From Treponema sp. (GTDB lineage: Bacteria > Spirochaetota > Spirochaetia > Treponematales > Breznakiellaceae), in NCBI GenBank assembly GCA_031260245.1, contig JAIRKH010000083.1, forward strand, positions 28,617-92,616: a DNA stretch of 64,000 nucleotides, written 5' to 3'. Numbering within the stretch: position 1 is the stretch's first letter; each line of letters begins with the position of its first letter. This document shows positions 40,917-50,913 of the stretch, one piece after another. The notes under the pieces were generated by a model. It did no database searches and was not told the origin of the DNA. It saw only the letters and a program-made list of their open reading frames with translations. The position numbers and the translations under genes are program-made.

Positions 40917-43106
40917 ATGAAGATAGGGAAAAAGATTATTCTGGTTGTAGCGGTTTTGAGCGGCATTGGTATTAGCGTCCTGGCTCTCATAACCATGCAA
41001 CTGACCCGCGCCGAGTTCTCGCATGTCATAAATGACAGCACGGCAATCATGGCCGAACAGTACAGCCGCGAGATTCAGGTGAAGCTGGAAGTGTACATGG
41101 ACATTGTCCGGACTATTGGCCAGATGATGGAAGAATACGAAAGCATAAATGTCGAACGGAGGCGTGTTCTCTTTGACGCCTTCCTAAAGGGAATCGTTGA
41201 AAGGAATCCCGATATTATCGGCTTATGGAACGGTTGGGAGCCAAACGCGCTGGACGGCATGGACAGCGAATACGCGAATACTCCGGGAACTGACAGCACC
41301 GGGCGTTACCTTGTCTATTGGTATTGGTCGGGCGGCAAGGTGGCGTCAGAACCCTTGACTGATTACAGTACCAACGATTATTACCAGATACCATTAAAAA
41401 CCGGCAAGGAAGCGGTTATAGAGCCTTACTTCGATACAGCGGGCAGCAAGAGGGTATTGCTTATCAGCCTTGCGGTTCCCATAAAAAACAACGGAAAGGT
41501 TGTAGGGGTGCTAGGCGTCGACATAGACCTGTCGCTCATACAGGAACTTGTGGGTGCGCTTAAACCTTTTGGCGACGGCGTGGCCGCCGCCTTCTCAAAC
41601 AAGGGGATCGTCGTAGGCCATTTCGATTCCTCCCGTTTAGGGAAACAGATGAGGGACTCCGAACAGGACATGGCCGGCGATTTCCTCCCCGATTTCGCCG
41701 CCGCAGTTGAGGCGGGCAGACCTTATAGTTTTGTAGTCCACCAGCCCGGTTTTAACAACGATATGTATATCCAGACTGCTCCCATTACGATTGGAAAAAC
41801 ATCAACCAAATGGGCTATGGCTATTGGATGTTCGGAAAAAACCATCATGTCGCCGGTCATAGCGCTTATGATCGCCACTATCATTGTCGGCCTTGCGGTT
41901 ATACTGGTGATCTGCCTGGGCTCTTTTTTCATGTCCCGCGCTATCAGTAAACCCATTGTGTACACGATGAATATGCTCAAGAATATTTCTGAAGGCGAAG
42001 GGGATTTGACTCATAGCCTTGCAGTCAACACAAAAGACGAGATAGGGGAACTTGCCCACTATTTTAATCTCACTCTGGAAAAGATCAAAAACCTTGTGAT
42101 GGTCATCAAGAAAGAGACTATAGCTCTCTTTGACATAGGCAGCGAACTTGCCAGCAATATAACCGAGACTGCGGCCGCCATTAACGAGATTACCGCCAAT
42201 ATCCAGAGCATCAAGGGCCGGGTGTCAAACCAGAGCGCCAGCGTCGCCGAAACCAACGTCGCCATGGAACAGGTGACGGCCAATATTGAAAGACTCTCAG
42301 TCCATGTGGGAAAACAGAGCGAGCATGTCTCCCAGTCAAGTACCGCTATTGAAGAAATGACGGCCAATATCAAATCGGTCGTGGCGACTCTGGAACAAAA
42401 CGCCCGGAGCGTCATGGATCTCATGGAAGCCGCAGAGGTGGGACGTTCCAGCGTGGGGGAAGTTTCCACCGATATCCAGGAAATCGCTCGGGAATCCGAG
42501 GGGCTTTTGGAAATAAACACAGTGATGGAAAATATCGCAAGTCAAACCAACCTGCTGTCCATGAACGCCGCCATAGAGGCCGCCCATGCCGGGGAAGCGG
42601 GGAAAGGTTTTGCGGTGGTGGCCGATGAGATACGCAAACTGGCCGAAAGCTCGGCGGATCAGAGCAAGACCATCAGCGAGGCGCTTAAAAAGATCAAGGG
42701 AAGCATAGACAAGATAATAAAAAGCACGGACAACGTGCTTTTAAAATTCGAAGCCATAGAAGGCGGGGTGAAAACAGTATCGAATCAGGCGCAGAATATA
42801 CGCGCCTCTATGGAAGAGCAGGAGATAGGGAGCCACCAGATACTGGAAATGATCAACGCCCTGAATGAAATAACCGGGCAGGTTAAAAGCGGGTCTGTCG
42901 AAATGCTGGATGGGAGCAAAGAGGTCATTCAGGAAAGCAAGAATCTTGAAATGGCGACCCAGGAGATCGCCAACGGGATGAATGAAATGGCGACCGGGGC
43001 TGAACAGATCAATGCGGCGGTAACCCATGTGAACGAGATCAGTGGACAGAACAAGGAAAACATCGGCGTGCTGGTCAAAGAGGTGTCAAAATTTAAGGTG
43101 GAGTAA
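40917..43106 (+). CDS. Methyl-accepting chemotaxis protein (dCache sensor)
   Basis: This 729-residue receptor signals to CheA/CheW for control of flagellar rotation. It has transmembrane helices at about 8-30 and 305-335 with a double-Cache sensor between them ([41 protein letters not shown] and [11 protein letters not shown] match dCache_1, often amino-acid or small-molecule binding). A HAMP domain (about 335-390) and a cytoplasmic signalling helix bundle follow. The hairpin tip ANQ-type block [33 protein letters not shown] is intact. The C-terminus ends KEVSKFKVE, without a CheR-tethering pentapeptide. AGGAGG precedes the start. Confidence 0.95.
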   Translation: MKIGKKIILVVAVLSGIGISVLALITMQLTRAEFSHVINDSTAIMAEQYSREIQVKLEVYMDIVRTIGQMMEEYESINVERRRVLFDAFLKGIVERNPDIIGLWNGWEPNALDGMDSEYANTPGTDSTGRYLVYWYWSGGKVASEPLTDYSTNDYYQIPLKTGKEAVIEPYFDTAGSKRVLLISLAVPIKNNGKVVGVLGVDIDLSLIQELVGALKPFGDGVAAAFSNKGIVVGHFDSSRLGKQMRDSEQDMAGDFLPDFAAAVEAGRPYSFVVHQPGFNNDMYIQTAPITIGKTSTKWAMAIGCSEKTIMSPVIALMIATIIVGLAVILVICLGSFFMSRAISKPIVYTMNMLKNISEGEGDLTHSLAVNTKDEIGELAHYFNLTLEKIKNLVMVIKKETIALFDIGSELASNITETAAAINEITANIQSIKGRVSNQSASVAETNVAMEQVTANIERLSVHVGKQSEHVSQSSTAIEEMTANIKSVVATLEQNARSVMDLMEAAEVGRSSVGEVSTDIQEIARESEGLLEINTVMENIASQTNLLSMNAAIEAAHAGEAGKGFAVVADEIRKLAESSADQSKTISEALKKIKGSIDKIIKSTDNVLLKFEAIEGGVKTVSNQAQNIRASMEEQEIGSHQILEMINALNEITGQVKSGSVEMLDGSKEVIQESKNLEMATQEIANGMNEMATGAEQINAAVTHVNEISGQNKENIGVLVKEVSKFKVE

Positions 43107-43135
43107 GGGTATTAACACTGTCCTAACTGCTTACG

Positions 43136-43175
43136 CTTCGCCGTTGTTGGCGGACCTGTCTCCGCAACGGCGAAG
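43136..43175. terminator. Hairpin downstream of the MCP gene
   Basis: CTTCGCCGTTG (43136-43146) pairs perfectly with CAACGGCGAAG (43165-43175) across an 18-nt loop. It is 30 nt after the MCP stop and probably ends or protects the transcript, although no U-run follows. Confidence 0.5.
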
Positions 43176-43212
43176 TCATTCCGCTACGCCCTATCCCTAC
43201 GCCTCTTTCGTC

Positions 43213-43267
43213 CACGTTCCAACCCGCCACAAACCTATGGCTTGCTTTATGGGAGGGTTGGAACGTG
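43213..43267. terminator. Second long hairpin between convergent genes
   Basis: CACGTTCCAACCC (43213-43225) pairs with GGGTTGGAACGTG (43255-43267), a perfect 13-bp stem with a 29-nt loop. It is located between the ends of the convergent MCP and PpiD-like genes, so it may serve as a bidirectional terminator. Confidence 0.5.
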
Positions 43268-43291
43268 CATACAGCCGAAACGTTATACGTT

Positions 43292-44842
43292 TTATTCAGC
43301 GGCGCTCGCCGACGGTTGGGGTTGAAGATATTTAAAATAGGCGTCCGAGAAGTTGTCTTTTAGTTTTGCGTTTCCTGTAAAGAAAGAGCTTGTTTTTTGT
43401 TCCATAGTATAACTCAACCAATAAGAAGAATAAGCGGTCTCGATGTAACCGGCGTTGGTTTCGTCGGCAGGCGCTTCTTCCGTGGGGTAAAGCACAAGCA
43501 CGTTGTTTCCGACGACGAAAGGATTAGACGCGGTATTGAGCGGGGTGGAAAAAGCTATCCGCCAGAAGTTCTCGTTTGAGACTGCGCCCGAAAGTTCGCT
43601 TATCGACGAGTCAAGGGGCGGCAAAAGCTGATCTCCGCCGAAGTTAATGGGCGTAGGACCAAAATGTTTCTTTTCAAGTCCCCTTTCGTCAAGAGCGGCG
43701 TCAAGGCCCTTGGTATTGCTCAAGGAGGCGAAAGCTTCCGCCTCTTTTATGAAATAGTCTTCCACGCGCCCTCTCTCAAAATCTATGACGTAGGAGCGTA
43801 TCTTCCTCAAGGTTTCCTCGTCCGTCGTATCGGCGAGCTTGGGCGCGTCTTCGGCGCGGAAGAACGTCCATGTTTCGCCTGTCTTTACGAGCTCGCTGAA
43901 ACTCCCTTGGGCAAGGTCCAAAACCGCGTTTCGCGCGTCCGCGTCGGGTATCTCCGATATAAGCTCGAAAGCCATTTTGACGCCCATGTCTCCGCCTTTC
44001 TCCGCGGTTACCGCGTCTTGGGACTGAGTTTTCGCCGAATCCTCAAAGGTCGCAACGCCGTCCTTGATATTTTGCATGACTTGTTGCGCCTCTTTCTCGG
44101 ACTTCATGGCGATTTTCGAGAGATGCGCGGACTTGAAGAGGCTCGGATTGGCGTTGGCGAAAGCTATCGTTTCGGAATCCGGATAATTGCTCAAGGAGAA
44201 CGTAACCATATCAAACGAGCGTTCAGGAGAAGCCATCGCTCTGATAAAGGGCGCCTCTTTGGAGGATATTCTTAAACTGGTTATATCGTCTATATAACGA
44301 GACGCTGCGATTTCCTCCTGCACTTCCTTCCATAGCGTTTCCCGCGTGTTGCCGTCCATCTGCCGATATTTCACCGAGGAAAAACGCCCGTTTTCCTGAA
44401 ATATCGGCAAAGCCGCGACTTCCTTGTCCACAACGCCGTCGGGCGTCGCGTAGCCGGCTTTCCGCATTTCCTCAAGAATCGCCGTCCGAACCACGGTTTG
44501 TTCAAAGGCCGCGCGCCATATTTGATAGTTCATAAATAGGTTGTTGACGTCCTGTCCCGCGTTCTGCTGGCTTCTGGCGATGTTCTCGTAAACCTGGGCA
44601 AGATAACCGCCCGGCGTATAGGAAATAGGCGTCTTGCCGTAGTAACCGAAAATTAAGTCCACGCTGCGTCCCATTTCGGCGCTCGGCGTTATCGCCGGCA
44701 CAAAGACAAACGCGATAATCACGATAACCAACACAAGAATCGTTCCGATAAAAACGCCGGGGCGAGTCTTGAACTGGCGGGTAAACTCCTCCGTTATGGA
44801 TTCGTTCTTTTTTGCGGCCGCTTTTTTCTCTTTTAAAGCCAT
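43292..44842 (-). CDS. SurA/PpiD-like membrane-anchored peptidyl-prolyl isomerase
   Basis: The protein has a short cytoplasmic N-terminus, one transmembrane helix (about 28-50, GVFIGTILVLVIVIIAFVFV) and a large periplasmic region. That region starts like SurA_N/PpiD (YQIWRAAFEQTVVRTAILEEMRKAGY) and includes a parvulin-like segment (SKIAMKSEKEAQQVMQNIKDGVATFEDSAKTQSQD...KGGDMGVKMA). It probably acts as a periplasmic folding chaperone for envelope proteins. The ATG at 44842 is chosen because AGGA precedes it; the ORF track begins at 44911. It is the last gene of the minus-strand series. Confidence 0.82.
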   Translation of the reverse strand: MALKEKKAAAKKNESITEEFTRQFKTRPGVFIGTILVLVIVIIAFVFVPAITPSAEMGRSVDLIFGYYGKTPISYTPGGYLAQVYENIARSQQNAGQDVNNLFMNYQIWRAAFEQTVVRTAILEEMRKAGYATPDGVVDKEVAALPIFQENGRFSSVKYRQMDGNTRETLWKEVQEEIAASRYIDDITSLRISSKEAPFIRAMASPERSFDMVTFSLSNYPDSETIAFANANPSLFKSAHLSKIAMKSEKEAQQVMQNIKDGVATFEDSAKTQSQDAVTAEKGGDMGVKMAFELISEIPDADARNAVLDLAQGSFSELVKTGETWTFFRAEDAPKLADTTDEETLRKIRSYVIDFERGRVEDYFIKEAEAFASLSNTKGLDAALDERGLEKKHFGPTPINFGGDQLLPPLDSSISELSGAVSNENFWRIAFSTPLNTASNPFVVGNNVLVLYPTEEAPADETNAGYIETAYSSYWLSYTMEQKTSSFFTGNAKLKDNFSDAYFKYLQPQPSASAAE

Positions 44843-44933
44843 AATATCCTCTGTAAATTGTAAATTCTCTAAAGTGGTCGATAGAATACCATTTTTGACG
44901 GAGAAGGTCAAGGGGTCAAGAGAAGAATGTCTG

Positions 44934-45614
44934 TCAGAAAAATTCGGCGGGAGGCGACTTTACGAAGAACAATTCCCTTATTTCGCGTCCTTCCGCGCGG
45001 GCGCGTTCTTCGAATTTAGTCTTTGGGCGCCATGTTTGGCGCGGGGCGAATCGAGCGTAGGCGTTTTCAAGACCAGTCGTCGCAGAGAGTTCGGCAAGCG
45101 CCGCGTCAGCGTATTCAGTCCAGTCTGTTACCATGTAGAGGTACCCGCCGACTCGCAATTTTGACGCAAGCGTATCGGTAAACGGTTTCTGAATTATCCG
45201 CCGCTTGCGGTGCCGTTTCTTGGGCCAGGGGTCCGGAAAAAATAGGTGAATTCCAAATATACTCTCCGCGTTTACGGCGTTAAACGCCTCCACCGCGTCG
45301 CAGGCGGCGACGCGGATGTTTTTTAAACCGCGCCGCTCAATCTCCATCAGCAGTCTGCCTAGTCCCGGGGTGTGGACCTCCATGCCCATGTAGTTTACAT
45401 CCGGATTGTTTTCCGCAATGACGGCCGTCGCTTCTCCCATACCGAAGCCGATTTCTACTACAACCGGATCGGCGTTGCCGAAGATTTTCTCAAAGTCAAT
45501 ATTCCTCCCTTTTTGTTCGAACAAAGACGCTCCATAGACCGGCAACAGAGCCGCCAGCGCCCTCCGTTGTCCGTGCGTCATCCGTCCTGTTCTACGGACA
45601 AAAGTTCTTTCCAT
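44934..45614 (-). CDS. trmB: tRNA (guanine-46-N7)-methyltransferase
   Basis: TrmB methylates G46 in the tRNA variable loop using S-adenosylmethionine. The 226 residues have EIGFGMGEATAVIAENNP (SAM-binding motif I), a MEVHTPGLGRLL block, and the diagnostic LFFPDPWPKKRHRKRRIIQ, plus the C-terminal TKFEERARAEGREIRELFF. It starts 4 nt after the GH57 gene stop and so is part of that operon. Confidence 0.94.
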   Translation of the reverse strand: MERTFVRRTGRMTHGQRRALAALLPVYGASLFEQKGRNIDFEKIFGNADPVVVEIGFGMGEATAVIAENNPDVNYMGMEVHTPGLGRLLMEIERRGLKNIRVAACDAVEAFNAVNAESIFGIHLFFPDPWPKKRHRKRRIIQKPFTDTLASKLRVGGYLYMVTDWTEYADAALAELSATTGLENAYARFAPRQTWRPKTKFEERARAEGREIRELFFVKSPPAEFF

Positions 45615-45618
45615 AAGA

Positions 45619-47154
45619 TTACTGATTCTTCCTGAAGACGCGATAGTTTATGTTGGGAAAAATACGATGATCGTATTCCAAGTTAGTGAGCCATTCGGTA
45701 CTGATGTGACCATTGCCGAGCGATTCATAGATGGTGGTAAAATTCTGTAGGCACCCCTCGATTTGTTTACCCGCGTATTCAGCGTATTCTTTACTATAAA
45801 GCATCATGGGCCAGCTTGAGTCTTGGGCGAGGAGTATCTCTCGCGCGGCCTGGTTCAAGGCGCGCTCTTTTATACAGGATTCATTAGGGAACCGTTCCGC
45901 GAGTTCCGTCATGCGTTCGATAGCCCGAATCATGTGACTGTACATCCAGTCGTTAGAAGAATCGAGCCACATCTCCGCGTATCCGTTGATGCCGGACGAC
46001 GAAAACGAAGGCGTAATAGTTTCGAATTTGTCCGCTTCTTGATCGAAAAGATATTTTCCCGGACACAAGAGTCTGACGCCTGCGTTCTTCGAGGCGTTTG
46101 TCTCGCGAAACAGCGACTCGACAAAATAGTAGCCCTCACGCCAGGAACGTCCCAAGTCTTCCGCGTCGCATACGCAGAGGCTTACCGGCGTTTCGGGCAT
46201 GAATTCGCCTACTTTATGGAGACGTTCGGACTGCATATCCAGAAAAGCCCGCGCTTGGGAACGGGCCTTCGTTGCCGCAAGATCCGGGTCGTAGAGGCTT
46301 TTATCATGCGCGTAGTACTTACAACCGGTTGACGTCCGTCTGTTCCCGAAAAACGGTTTCAACGTCTCTTTTGGAAGCTCGTATGCGACGTCGCGGCTAT
46401 TGTCGCGGTAACAATCGGCGCCGGGATAGGCGGAAAATTGAGCGCCGGTATCCCGCGCCATCGCGAAAACGCCGGTACTTGTCCTAATAGGGTAAAACGC
46501 TCCCTTTGAAGCGGGCGGCTCGCCAAGCGCAAAAGCATGAGCGTCCATTATGGTATAGCCAAAATTATACGCGCGCAGAAATCGGTCGATGTCCGGGTCC
46601 CACGCTATTTCCGGCAGGAAGAAACCAAGAGGATATTTGCCGAAAAAGCGCCGAAACGCGCCTATGGCCGTTTCAATTTGCGCCTGCACCGCTTCGGGGT
46701 AATAAACGTAAAACGGAAGGAACGCATGAGTGGCCGCGGTCATCAGAAGCTCTACATTACCCTTCTTTTGGTAATACTCAAGCGTCTTCAGGATGTTCCG
46801 CTCATATCTGATGGTCCACTGGAGCTTTTTATCCACAGCCTCTTCGTAATACATTTGGGCGAGGGCGTTTTCCGGGGCGTTATCGGTACGAGTCAGCTCT
46901 TGCTTGAGGAAGTCTATGCGTTTGTTGAGCCAGTCGTCGAATCTTTTCAAGATATCTTCATCAGACAGGAGAAAACAAAGCGACGGCGAAAAAGAGACGC
47001 CCAGCTGAAAAGGAACGTGGTCCGCTTCTAGTCGGTCAAAAATTTCAAACAACGGCAGGAAGGAGTCAAAGATGCTTTCGAACAGCCGTTCCTCATTATA
47101 AGGCGTCCAAGGCATATGAGCTTTTATTACCAAAGAAAAAACAGGTTTATTCAC
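45619..47154 (-). CDS. Glycoside hydrolase family 57 protein (DUF1957-like)
   Basis: The 511 residues are typical of GH57, a group of retaining alpha-glucan enzymes such as 1,4-alpha-glucan branching enzyme. Motifs include the N-terminal VIKAHMPWTP, YPLGFFLPEIAWDPDIDRFL (catalytic Glu in the PE box), and VSLCVCDAEDLGRSWREGYYF (acid Asp region). The protein is probably cytoplasmic because it lacks a signal. Its likely role is glycogen-type storage polysaccharide metabolism. The start overlaps the end of the DUF4912 gene as ATGA, so both are coupled. Confidence 0.88.
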   Translation of the reverse strand: MNKPVFSLVIKAHMPWTPYNEERLFESIFDSFLPLFEIFDRLEADHVPFQLGVSFSPSLCFLLSDEDILKRFDDWLNKRIDFLKQELTRTDNAPENALAQMYYEEAVDKKLQWTIRYERNILKTLEYYQKKGNVELLMTAATHAFLPFYVYYPEAVQAQIETAIGAFRRFFGKYPLGFFLPEIAWDPDIDRFLRAYNFGYTIMDAHAFALGEPPASKGAFYPIRTSTGVFAMARDTGAQFSAYPGADCYRDNSRDVAYELPKETLKPFFGNRRTSTGCKYYAHDKSLYDPDLAATKARSQARAFLDMQSERLHKVGEFMPETPVSLCVCDAEDLGRSWREGYYFVESLFRETNASKNAGVRLLCPGKYLFDQEADKFETITPSFSSSGINGYAEMWLDSSNDWMYSHMIRAIERMTELAERFPNESCIKERALNQAAREILLAQDSSWPMMLYSKEYAEYAGKQIEGCLQNFTTIYESLGNGHISTEWLTNLEYDHRIFPNINYRVFRKNQ

Positions 47155-47816
47155 ACCGTTCGCTCCCTGCCGCGGATTATGGGGAAATCTTCAACGCCCG
47201 ATAAGCGCAACAGCGGATTCTTCTCCGCGTAAAGCCGAGTTTTCTGCGGTTCAAACAGTTTCGGCATGGCAAATTCACGCGACGCCGCGAGAACCTCTTC
47301 CTTGTCTCCAAATAAGGCGCAGAGAGTCACTCTAAAGACGCCGTTCGGTACTGGTATGGACACGTACCATGCCGTATCGTCCGGCTCTATGTTCACTATC
47401 CACGCTCCCTTGGGGTCGCTTAAAGGCAGAACTTTAAGAAAGTACCCGTCGAAATCAGGCGAATTCTCGATGCGCTCCTTATCCTGCCGCTTAATCTCCC
47501 AAAACGCGAAAACCCACATCGGATCGCGTATCAGTACGTTGATGAAAGTGATATTGTAATGTTCCGGCAACGGAACGGCGCCGGAAAGCGGAATATCCAA
47601 GAGAGGCTGAACATCGTCTTCCAGTTCAATATCCAACAACGCTTCTATGATGAAGTTCCAATCGAGGTCGGACGGAATATCAATATCAAAATGGTCCGCA
47701 ATATTTATCAACTCTTGAGTTGTTAAGCCTTCAAGATAGGCTCTTTTTAGAATAGCGTCAGGCATTAAATCTATAATGGGAAAAAATCCGATAAGTGTCA
47801 AGAGGTTTGAAACCAT
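47151..47816 (-). CDS. DUF4912 domain protein
   Basis: This 221-residue protein has the DUF4912 pattern: YNITFINVLIRDPMWVFAFWEI, then ...WYVSIPVPNGVFRVTLCALFGDKEEVLAASREFAMPK. An N-terminal helical region (LKRAYLEGLTTQELINIADHFDIDIPSD) resembles a Rho-N/SAP-like motif. The true start may be the Met at residue 18 (MPDAIL...). DUF4912 genes often accompany GH57 genes, as here, and may help in glucan metabolism, but the function is not known. Confidence 0.85.
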   Translation of the reverse strand: MVSNLLTLIGFFPIIDLMPDAILKRAYLEGLTTQELINIADHFDIDIPSDLDWNFIIEALLDIELEDDVQPLLDIPLSGAVPLPEHYNITFINVLIRDPMWVFAFWEIKRQDKERIENSPDFDGYFLKVLPLSDPKGAWIVNIEPDDTAWYVSIPVPNGVFRVTLCALFGDKEEVLAASREFAMPKLFEPQKTRLYAEKNPLLRLSGVEDFPIIRGRERTV

Positions 47817-47887
47817 AGGCAGAGAAGGGCTTTAACCGCAAAATCAAGCGGCGTTATTGCTTACGATTACCAGCTGTTCTATGGTTA

Positions 47888-48373
47888 TTAATTTAAGCTC
47901 GCTGATTTTTTAGAGAGCGCCTCTATGACCAACGGCGGAACCATTAAGGAAACGTCTACGTGAAACGCCGCAAGCTCTTTCACGGTTGACGAGCGGACGG
48001 CGAGGAATTTCGGATCAGACGGGAGAAAAACGGTCTCTACGCGCGGGTCAATAGCCTTGTAGATTGTTGCGATTTCCGTTTCATAAGCAAAGTCGGCTTG
48101 CGCTCTTAGCCCTCTGACGAGAATCAAGGCGTTTTGCGCCTTCATAAAATCGGTCATAAGGGAATCCCATCCAAAAACGCGCGTGTTTTTGAATGGTTCC
48201 GTCAACCTTTCGAGCATTTCAATCCGTTCGTCAAGAGAGAAAAGAGACTTTTTCTGGCTGTTTTCAGCCGCGACCACAAGGAGTTCGTCAAAAAGAGCCG
48301 CGGCTCTTTTGATGACGTCAATATGTCCCAATGTCGGCGGATCAAAAGAACCTGCAAAAACCGCTTTTCGCAT
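47888..48373 (-). CDS. coaD: Phosphopantetheine adenylyltransferase
   Basis: CoaD transfers AMP to 4'-phosphopantetheine, the fourth step of coenzyme A synthesis. The 161 residues show AVFAGSFDPPTLGHIDVIKRA (the nucleotidyltransferase TxGH motif), LVRGLRAQADFAYE and the C-terminal FLAVRSSTVKELAAFH. Its start overlaps the end of the gene at 48373 by one nt, which suggests coupling. Confidence 0.95.
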   Translation of the reverse strand: MRKAVFAGSFDPPTLGHIDVIKRAAALFDELLVVAAENSQKKSLFSLDERIEMLERLTEPFKNTRVFGWDSLMTDFMKAQNALILVRGLRAQADFAYETEIATIYKAIDPRVETVFLPSDPKFLAVRSSTVKELAAFHVDVSLMVPPLVIEALSKKSASLN

Positions 48374-49314
48374 TATCTTAACTTGAAGGTTGCTATGACG
48401 ACGACGCGGTAGAATTCGAGGTGAATGGGATCTGGGGCTATGACGCGGTCTTGATAGAAGGCGTTGTTTTTCGTTTCCGTCGTGAAAGTCCGCCGCGTCC
48501 AGAGTTGAGCAAGCGTCGCTATGCTGATCCGTTCCGTTACTGTGAAGTTAAACAGGATGGAAAATGTCCATCTGAACACCTCGTCGCCCCATGTCTTGCG
48601 GTTTGCGGTCGTGTAGAGATAATTACTCGTTTCCACCAAGAAGCCCGTCATATTGAGGAATATAGGCATCTGGTAGCCAATCAAGTAGTTGCCATAGTAG
48701 TTCCAGCCGTTCATATTTTCGCCGTCGTCGTTTTCGAAATACCAGGGCTCGTCGTTCTTTGCGTCCGAATAGCCCGCGTAGTTGACCTCGTGGTAAGTAC
48801 GGAACACGACATGGTTCCAGTCTCCGGGGAAAACCGCGGCAAAATCAAATTGCACAGCCGCGCCCGCCTTTGCGCTCCACAATATCCCGTCAAAGCCGTC
48901 GCCGTCCACTACAACGCTCCCGCCGTCCTTCCGTACTATGCCTATGCCATAGACGTCTTCCCCGAAGAGCTTGATATTCCAACCAGAACCGATTCTTCCA
49001 CCGGTTACTAGTTGGAAGAAGGCGATGGGCGTCCACACGATTTCAGCGATTCCGTTTATGGAAATGGGGGAGAATTCCGTTCTTAAAACAGCCGTGATAT
49101 TATTATCCGCGGAGAGTGGACTTTGGCCCTGCAAAAAGGGAATGACGAAACTTTGGCTCAACGCGGCCTTTGCTTCGGGTCTGGAGGACACAGTAAGAGA
49201 TAAATCCGTGCCCATTTTTATTTTCCCGCCCTCGTCCGCGAATACAATACTTACAAAAGTAGCGCTTGAAAAGGAAAGAAGTGAAAAAAAGAGAATCGCT
49301 TTAAAAGAATTCAC
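48373..49314 (-). CDS. Putative outer-membrane beta-barrel protein
   Basis: This 313-residue protein has a signal sequence (about 1-26, FKAILFFSLLSFSSATFVSIVFA). The rest is rich in alternating hydrophobic/aromatic stretches (for example ISINGIAEIVWTPIAFFQLVTGGRIGSGW and WTFSILFNFTVTERISIATLAQLW), which fits a beta barrel. No known family is recognised. It lies between radC and coaD and overlaps both by 1 to 4 nt, so it is part of the radC-coaD operon. Outer-membrane location is an inference. Confidence 0.6.
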   Translation of the reverse strand: MNSFKAILFFSLLSFSSATFVSIVFADEGGKIKMGTDLSLTVSSRPEAKAALSQSFVIPFLQGQSPLSADNNITAVLRTEFSPISINGIAEIVWTPIAFFQLVTGGRIGSGWNIKLFGEDVYGIGIVRKDGGSVVVDGDGFDGILWSAKAGAAVQFDFAAVFPGDWNHVVFRTYHEVNYAGYSDAKNDEPWYFENDDGENMNGWNYYGNYLIGYQMPIFLNMTGFLVETSNYLYTTANRKTWGDEVFRWTFSILFNFTVTERISIATLAQLWTRRTFTTETKNNAFYQDRVIAPDPIHLEFYRVVVIATFKLR

Positions 49315-50030
49315 GTAAACCTCCCGTCTTTTTGGTAACTAAAATAGGCTGTTTCTGAAAAGATGATATGGTCAAGAAAGTTCAGCCCCAGAACATCCGC
49401 CGCGGCGCGCAACCGCCCGGTTATTTCGTCGTCTTCCGGCGATGGAGCAAGCTGTCCCGAAGGGTGGTTATGCGCCGCTATCACCGCGCTTGCCCTATCC
49501 AGAATCGGGTCCGCAAACACCTCTCTGGGATGCACCATGGTCTTGTTCACCAGTCCTATGGTAACGACACGGACCGCGAGAACCTCGTGCGCGCCGTTGA
49601 GAGAAAGGCAGATGAAGCGTTCTTGTTTGCGATCAGCATAATGTTTGATGATGTTGAAAGCGTCTTCGGGCTGGCGTATACGCGTTCCCGCGATACCCCA
49701 CTGTCTTCTACCAAATTCGAGCATTGCCACGATGGAACAGGACTTGCCTTTACCGAGTCCCGTTATCTTTACCAGATCTCTAACGTCAGGGATACCTTTC
49801 CTTACGTCGAGGCGTTCAAGCAGGTCCCCAGCAAGGGTCCAAACGCCTTTACCCTTTATACCTGTGTTAAGCAGGATGGCGAGAAGTTCCCTATCCGAGA
49901 GCGCGTCCACTCCCTTGTCCATGAGCCTTTCCCGTGGGCGGACTTCAGCGGGTAGTCGTATCAGATTCACCCTGTCCGAATCCCGCGTTTCGCCACATTC
50001 ATTTTTCCAAACTCTGTCTCCATAATTCAC
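49311..50030 (-). CDS. radC: DNA repair protein RadC family (JAMM/MPN)
   Basis: The 239 residues are typical of RadC: an N-terminal helix-hairpin-helix region (LMDKGVDALSDRELLAILLNTGIKGKGVW) and a JAB domain with the metal motif AHNHPSGQLAPSPED (about 190-204). Metalloprotease-like residues are intact (HxHPSG...D). The role in DNA repair is uncertain for the family in general. It overlaps the next gene by 4 nt. Confidence 0.93.
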   Translation of the reverse strand: MNYGDRVWKNECGETRDSDRVNLIRLPAEVRPRERLMDKGVDALSDRELLAILLNTGIKGKGVWTLAGDLLERLDVRKGIPDVRDLVKITGLGKGKSCSIVAMLEFGRRQWGIAGTRIRQPEDAFNIIKHYADRKQERFICLSLNGAHEVLAVRVVTIGLVNKTMVHPREVFADPILDRASAVIAAHNHPSGQLAPSPEDDEITGRLRAAADVLGLNFLDHIIFSETAYFSYQKDGRFT

Positions 50031-50106
50031 GCGTACAATACGGCGTTACCATGAAAATTGATTTTTTATTATGAATTATCAGACGATTCTTGTCAAGAGG
50101 AGTAGT

Positions 50107-50175
50107 ATGGACTTAACAAACATCTTCAAAACGCGCCTAGACTCTTTCAAAGAGTCTAGCTATTATGAAAACTAA
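50107..50175 (+). CDS. Candidate 22-codon leader ORF upstream of deoD
   Basis: A small frame (MDLTNIFKTRLDSFKESSYY...) has AGAGGAG immediately upstream and stops 24 nt before the deoD ATG. It spans a perfect palindrome (50137-50159). The length and ribosome-binding site make translation possible. No homologue is known to me; it could be an attenuator-type leader peptide or chance. Confidence 0.35.
   Translation: MDLTNIFKTRLDSFKESSYYEN
50137..50159. repeat. Perfect palindrome CTAGACTCTTTCAAAGAGTCTAG
   Basis: An 11-bp inverted repeat around a single central C lies between radC and deoD, inside the small ORF. As RNA it could fold as a hairpin only with an opened loop; as DNA it could be an operator for a dimeric regulator. 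Confidence 0.6.
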
Positions 50176-50199
50176 AAACAGAGAATCTTTGGAGGTTTT

Positions 50200-50904
50200 A
50201 TGTCAACACACATTACGGCAAAAAGCGGCGAGATTTCGGATGCAATTCTTCTGCCCGGAGACCCTTTGCGGGCGAAATTCATAGCTGAGACGTTTCTTAA
50301 AGACGCTCGCCAATACACGAACGTGCGGAATATATTCGGTTATACGGGACTCTACAAGGGTAAGCCCGTGTCCGTTCAAGGAACCGGCATGGGTATTCCA
50401 TCCATTTCTATCTATGTGAACGAACTTTTTCGTGAATATGGGGTCAAACGGGCAATCCGCATAGGAACGGCCGGCGCGATTCAGTCTGAAGTGGAAATTC
50501 GAGACGTGATCCTCGCCACAGCCGCGTCAACGGACAACGGCGCAAACAACATCCGTTTTCGAGGCAGGGACTTCGCTCCCGCGGCTTCCTTTCCCTTGCT
50601 CAAAACGGCTTATGAGATAGCGGTTCAAAAAGGCTTTGACCCGAAAGTCGGTACCGTGGTTTCTTCAGATATGTTCTACACCGAAGACTCGGACGATTGG
50701 AAAATCTGGGCGAAATTTGGCTGTCTAGCAATAGAAATGGAGACCGCGGAACTCTACACACTCGCGGCTAAATACAGGCGGGATGCTCTTGCTTTGCTTA
50801 CCATTTCCGACCATGTAGTTACCGGTCAAATCACCACGGCCGAAGAGCGACAGAATACCTTTGTCAATATGATAGAGATCGCCCTGGACACGGCTGTTTC
50901 GTAA
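50200..50904 (+). CDS. deoD: Purine nucleoside phosphorylase (DeoD type)
   Basis: The enzyme phosphorolyses purine nucleosides to base and (deoxy)ribose-1-phosphate. The 234 residues match the DeoD type: [45 protein letters not shown] and the catalytic [10 protein letters not shown]...LLTISDH. GGAGG precedes the ATG. An ABC-type nucleoside transporter ATPase follows after 9 nt, so the two genes probably serve purine nucleoside uptake and salvage. Confidence 0.95.
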   Translation: MSTHITAKSGEISDAILLPGDPLRAKFIAETFLKDARQYTNVRNIFGYTGLYKGKPVSVQGTGMGIPSISIYVNELFREYGVKRAIRIGTAGAIQSEVEIRDVILATAASTDNGANNIRFRGRDFAPAASFPLLKTAYEIAVQKGFDPKVGTVVSSDMFYTEDSDDWKIWAKFGCLAIEMETAELYTLAAKYRRDALALLTISDHVVTGQITTAEERQNTFVNMIEIALDTAVS

Positions 50905-50913
50905 CAATTACCC

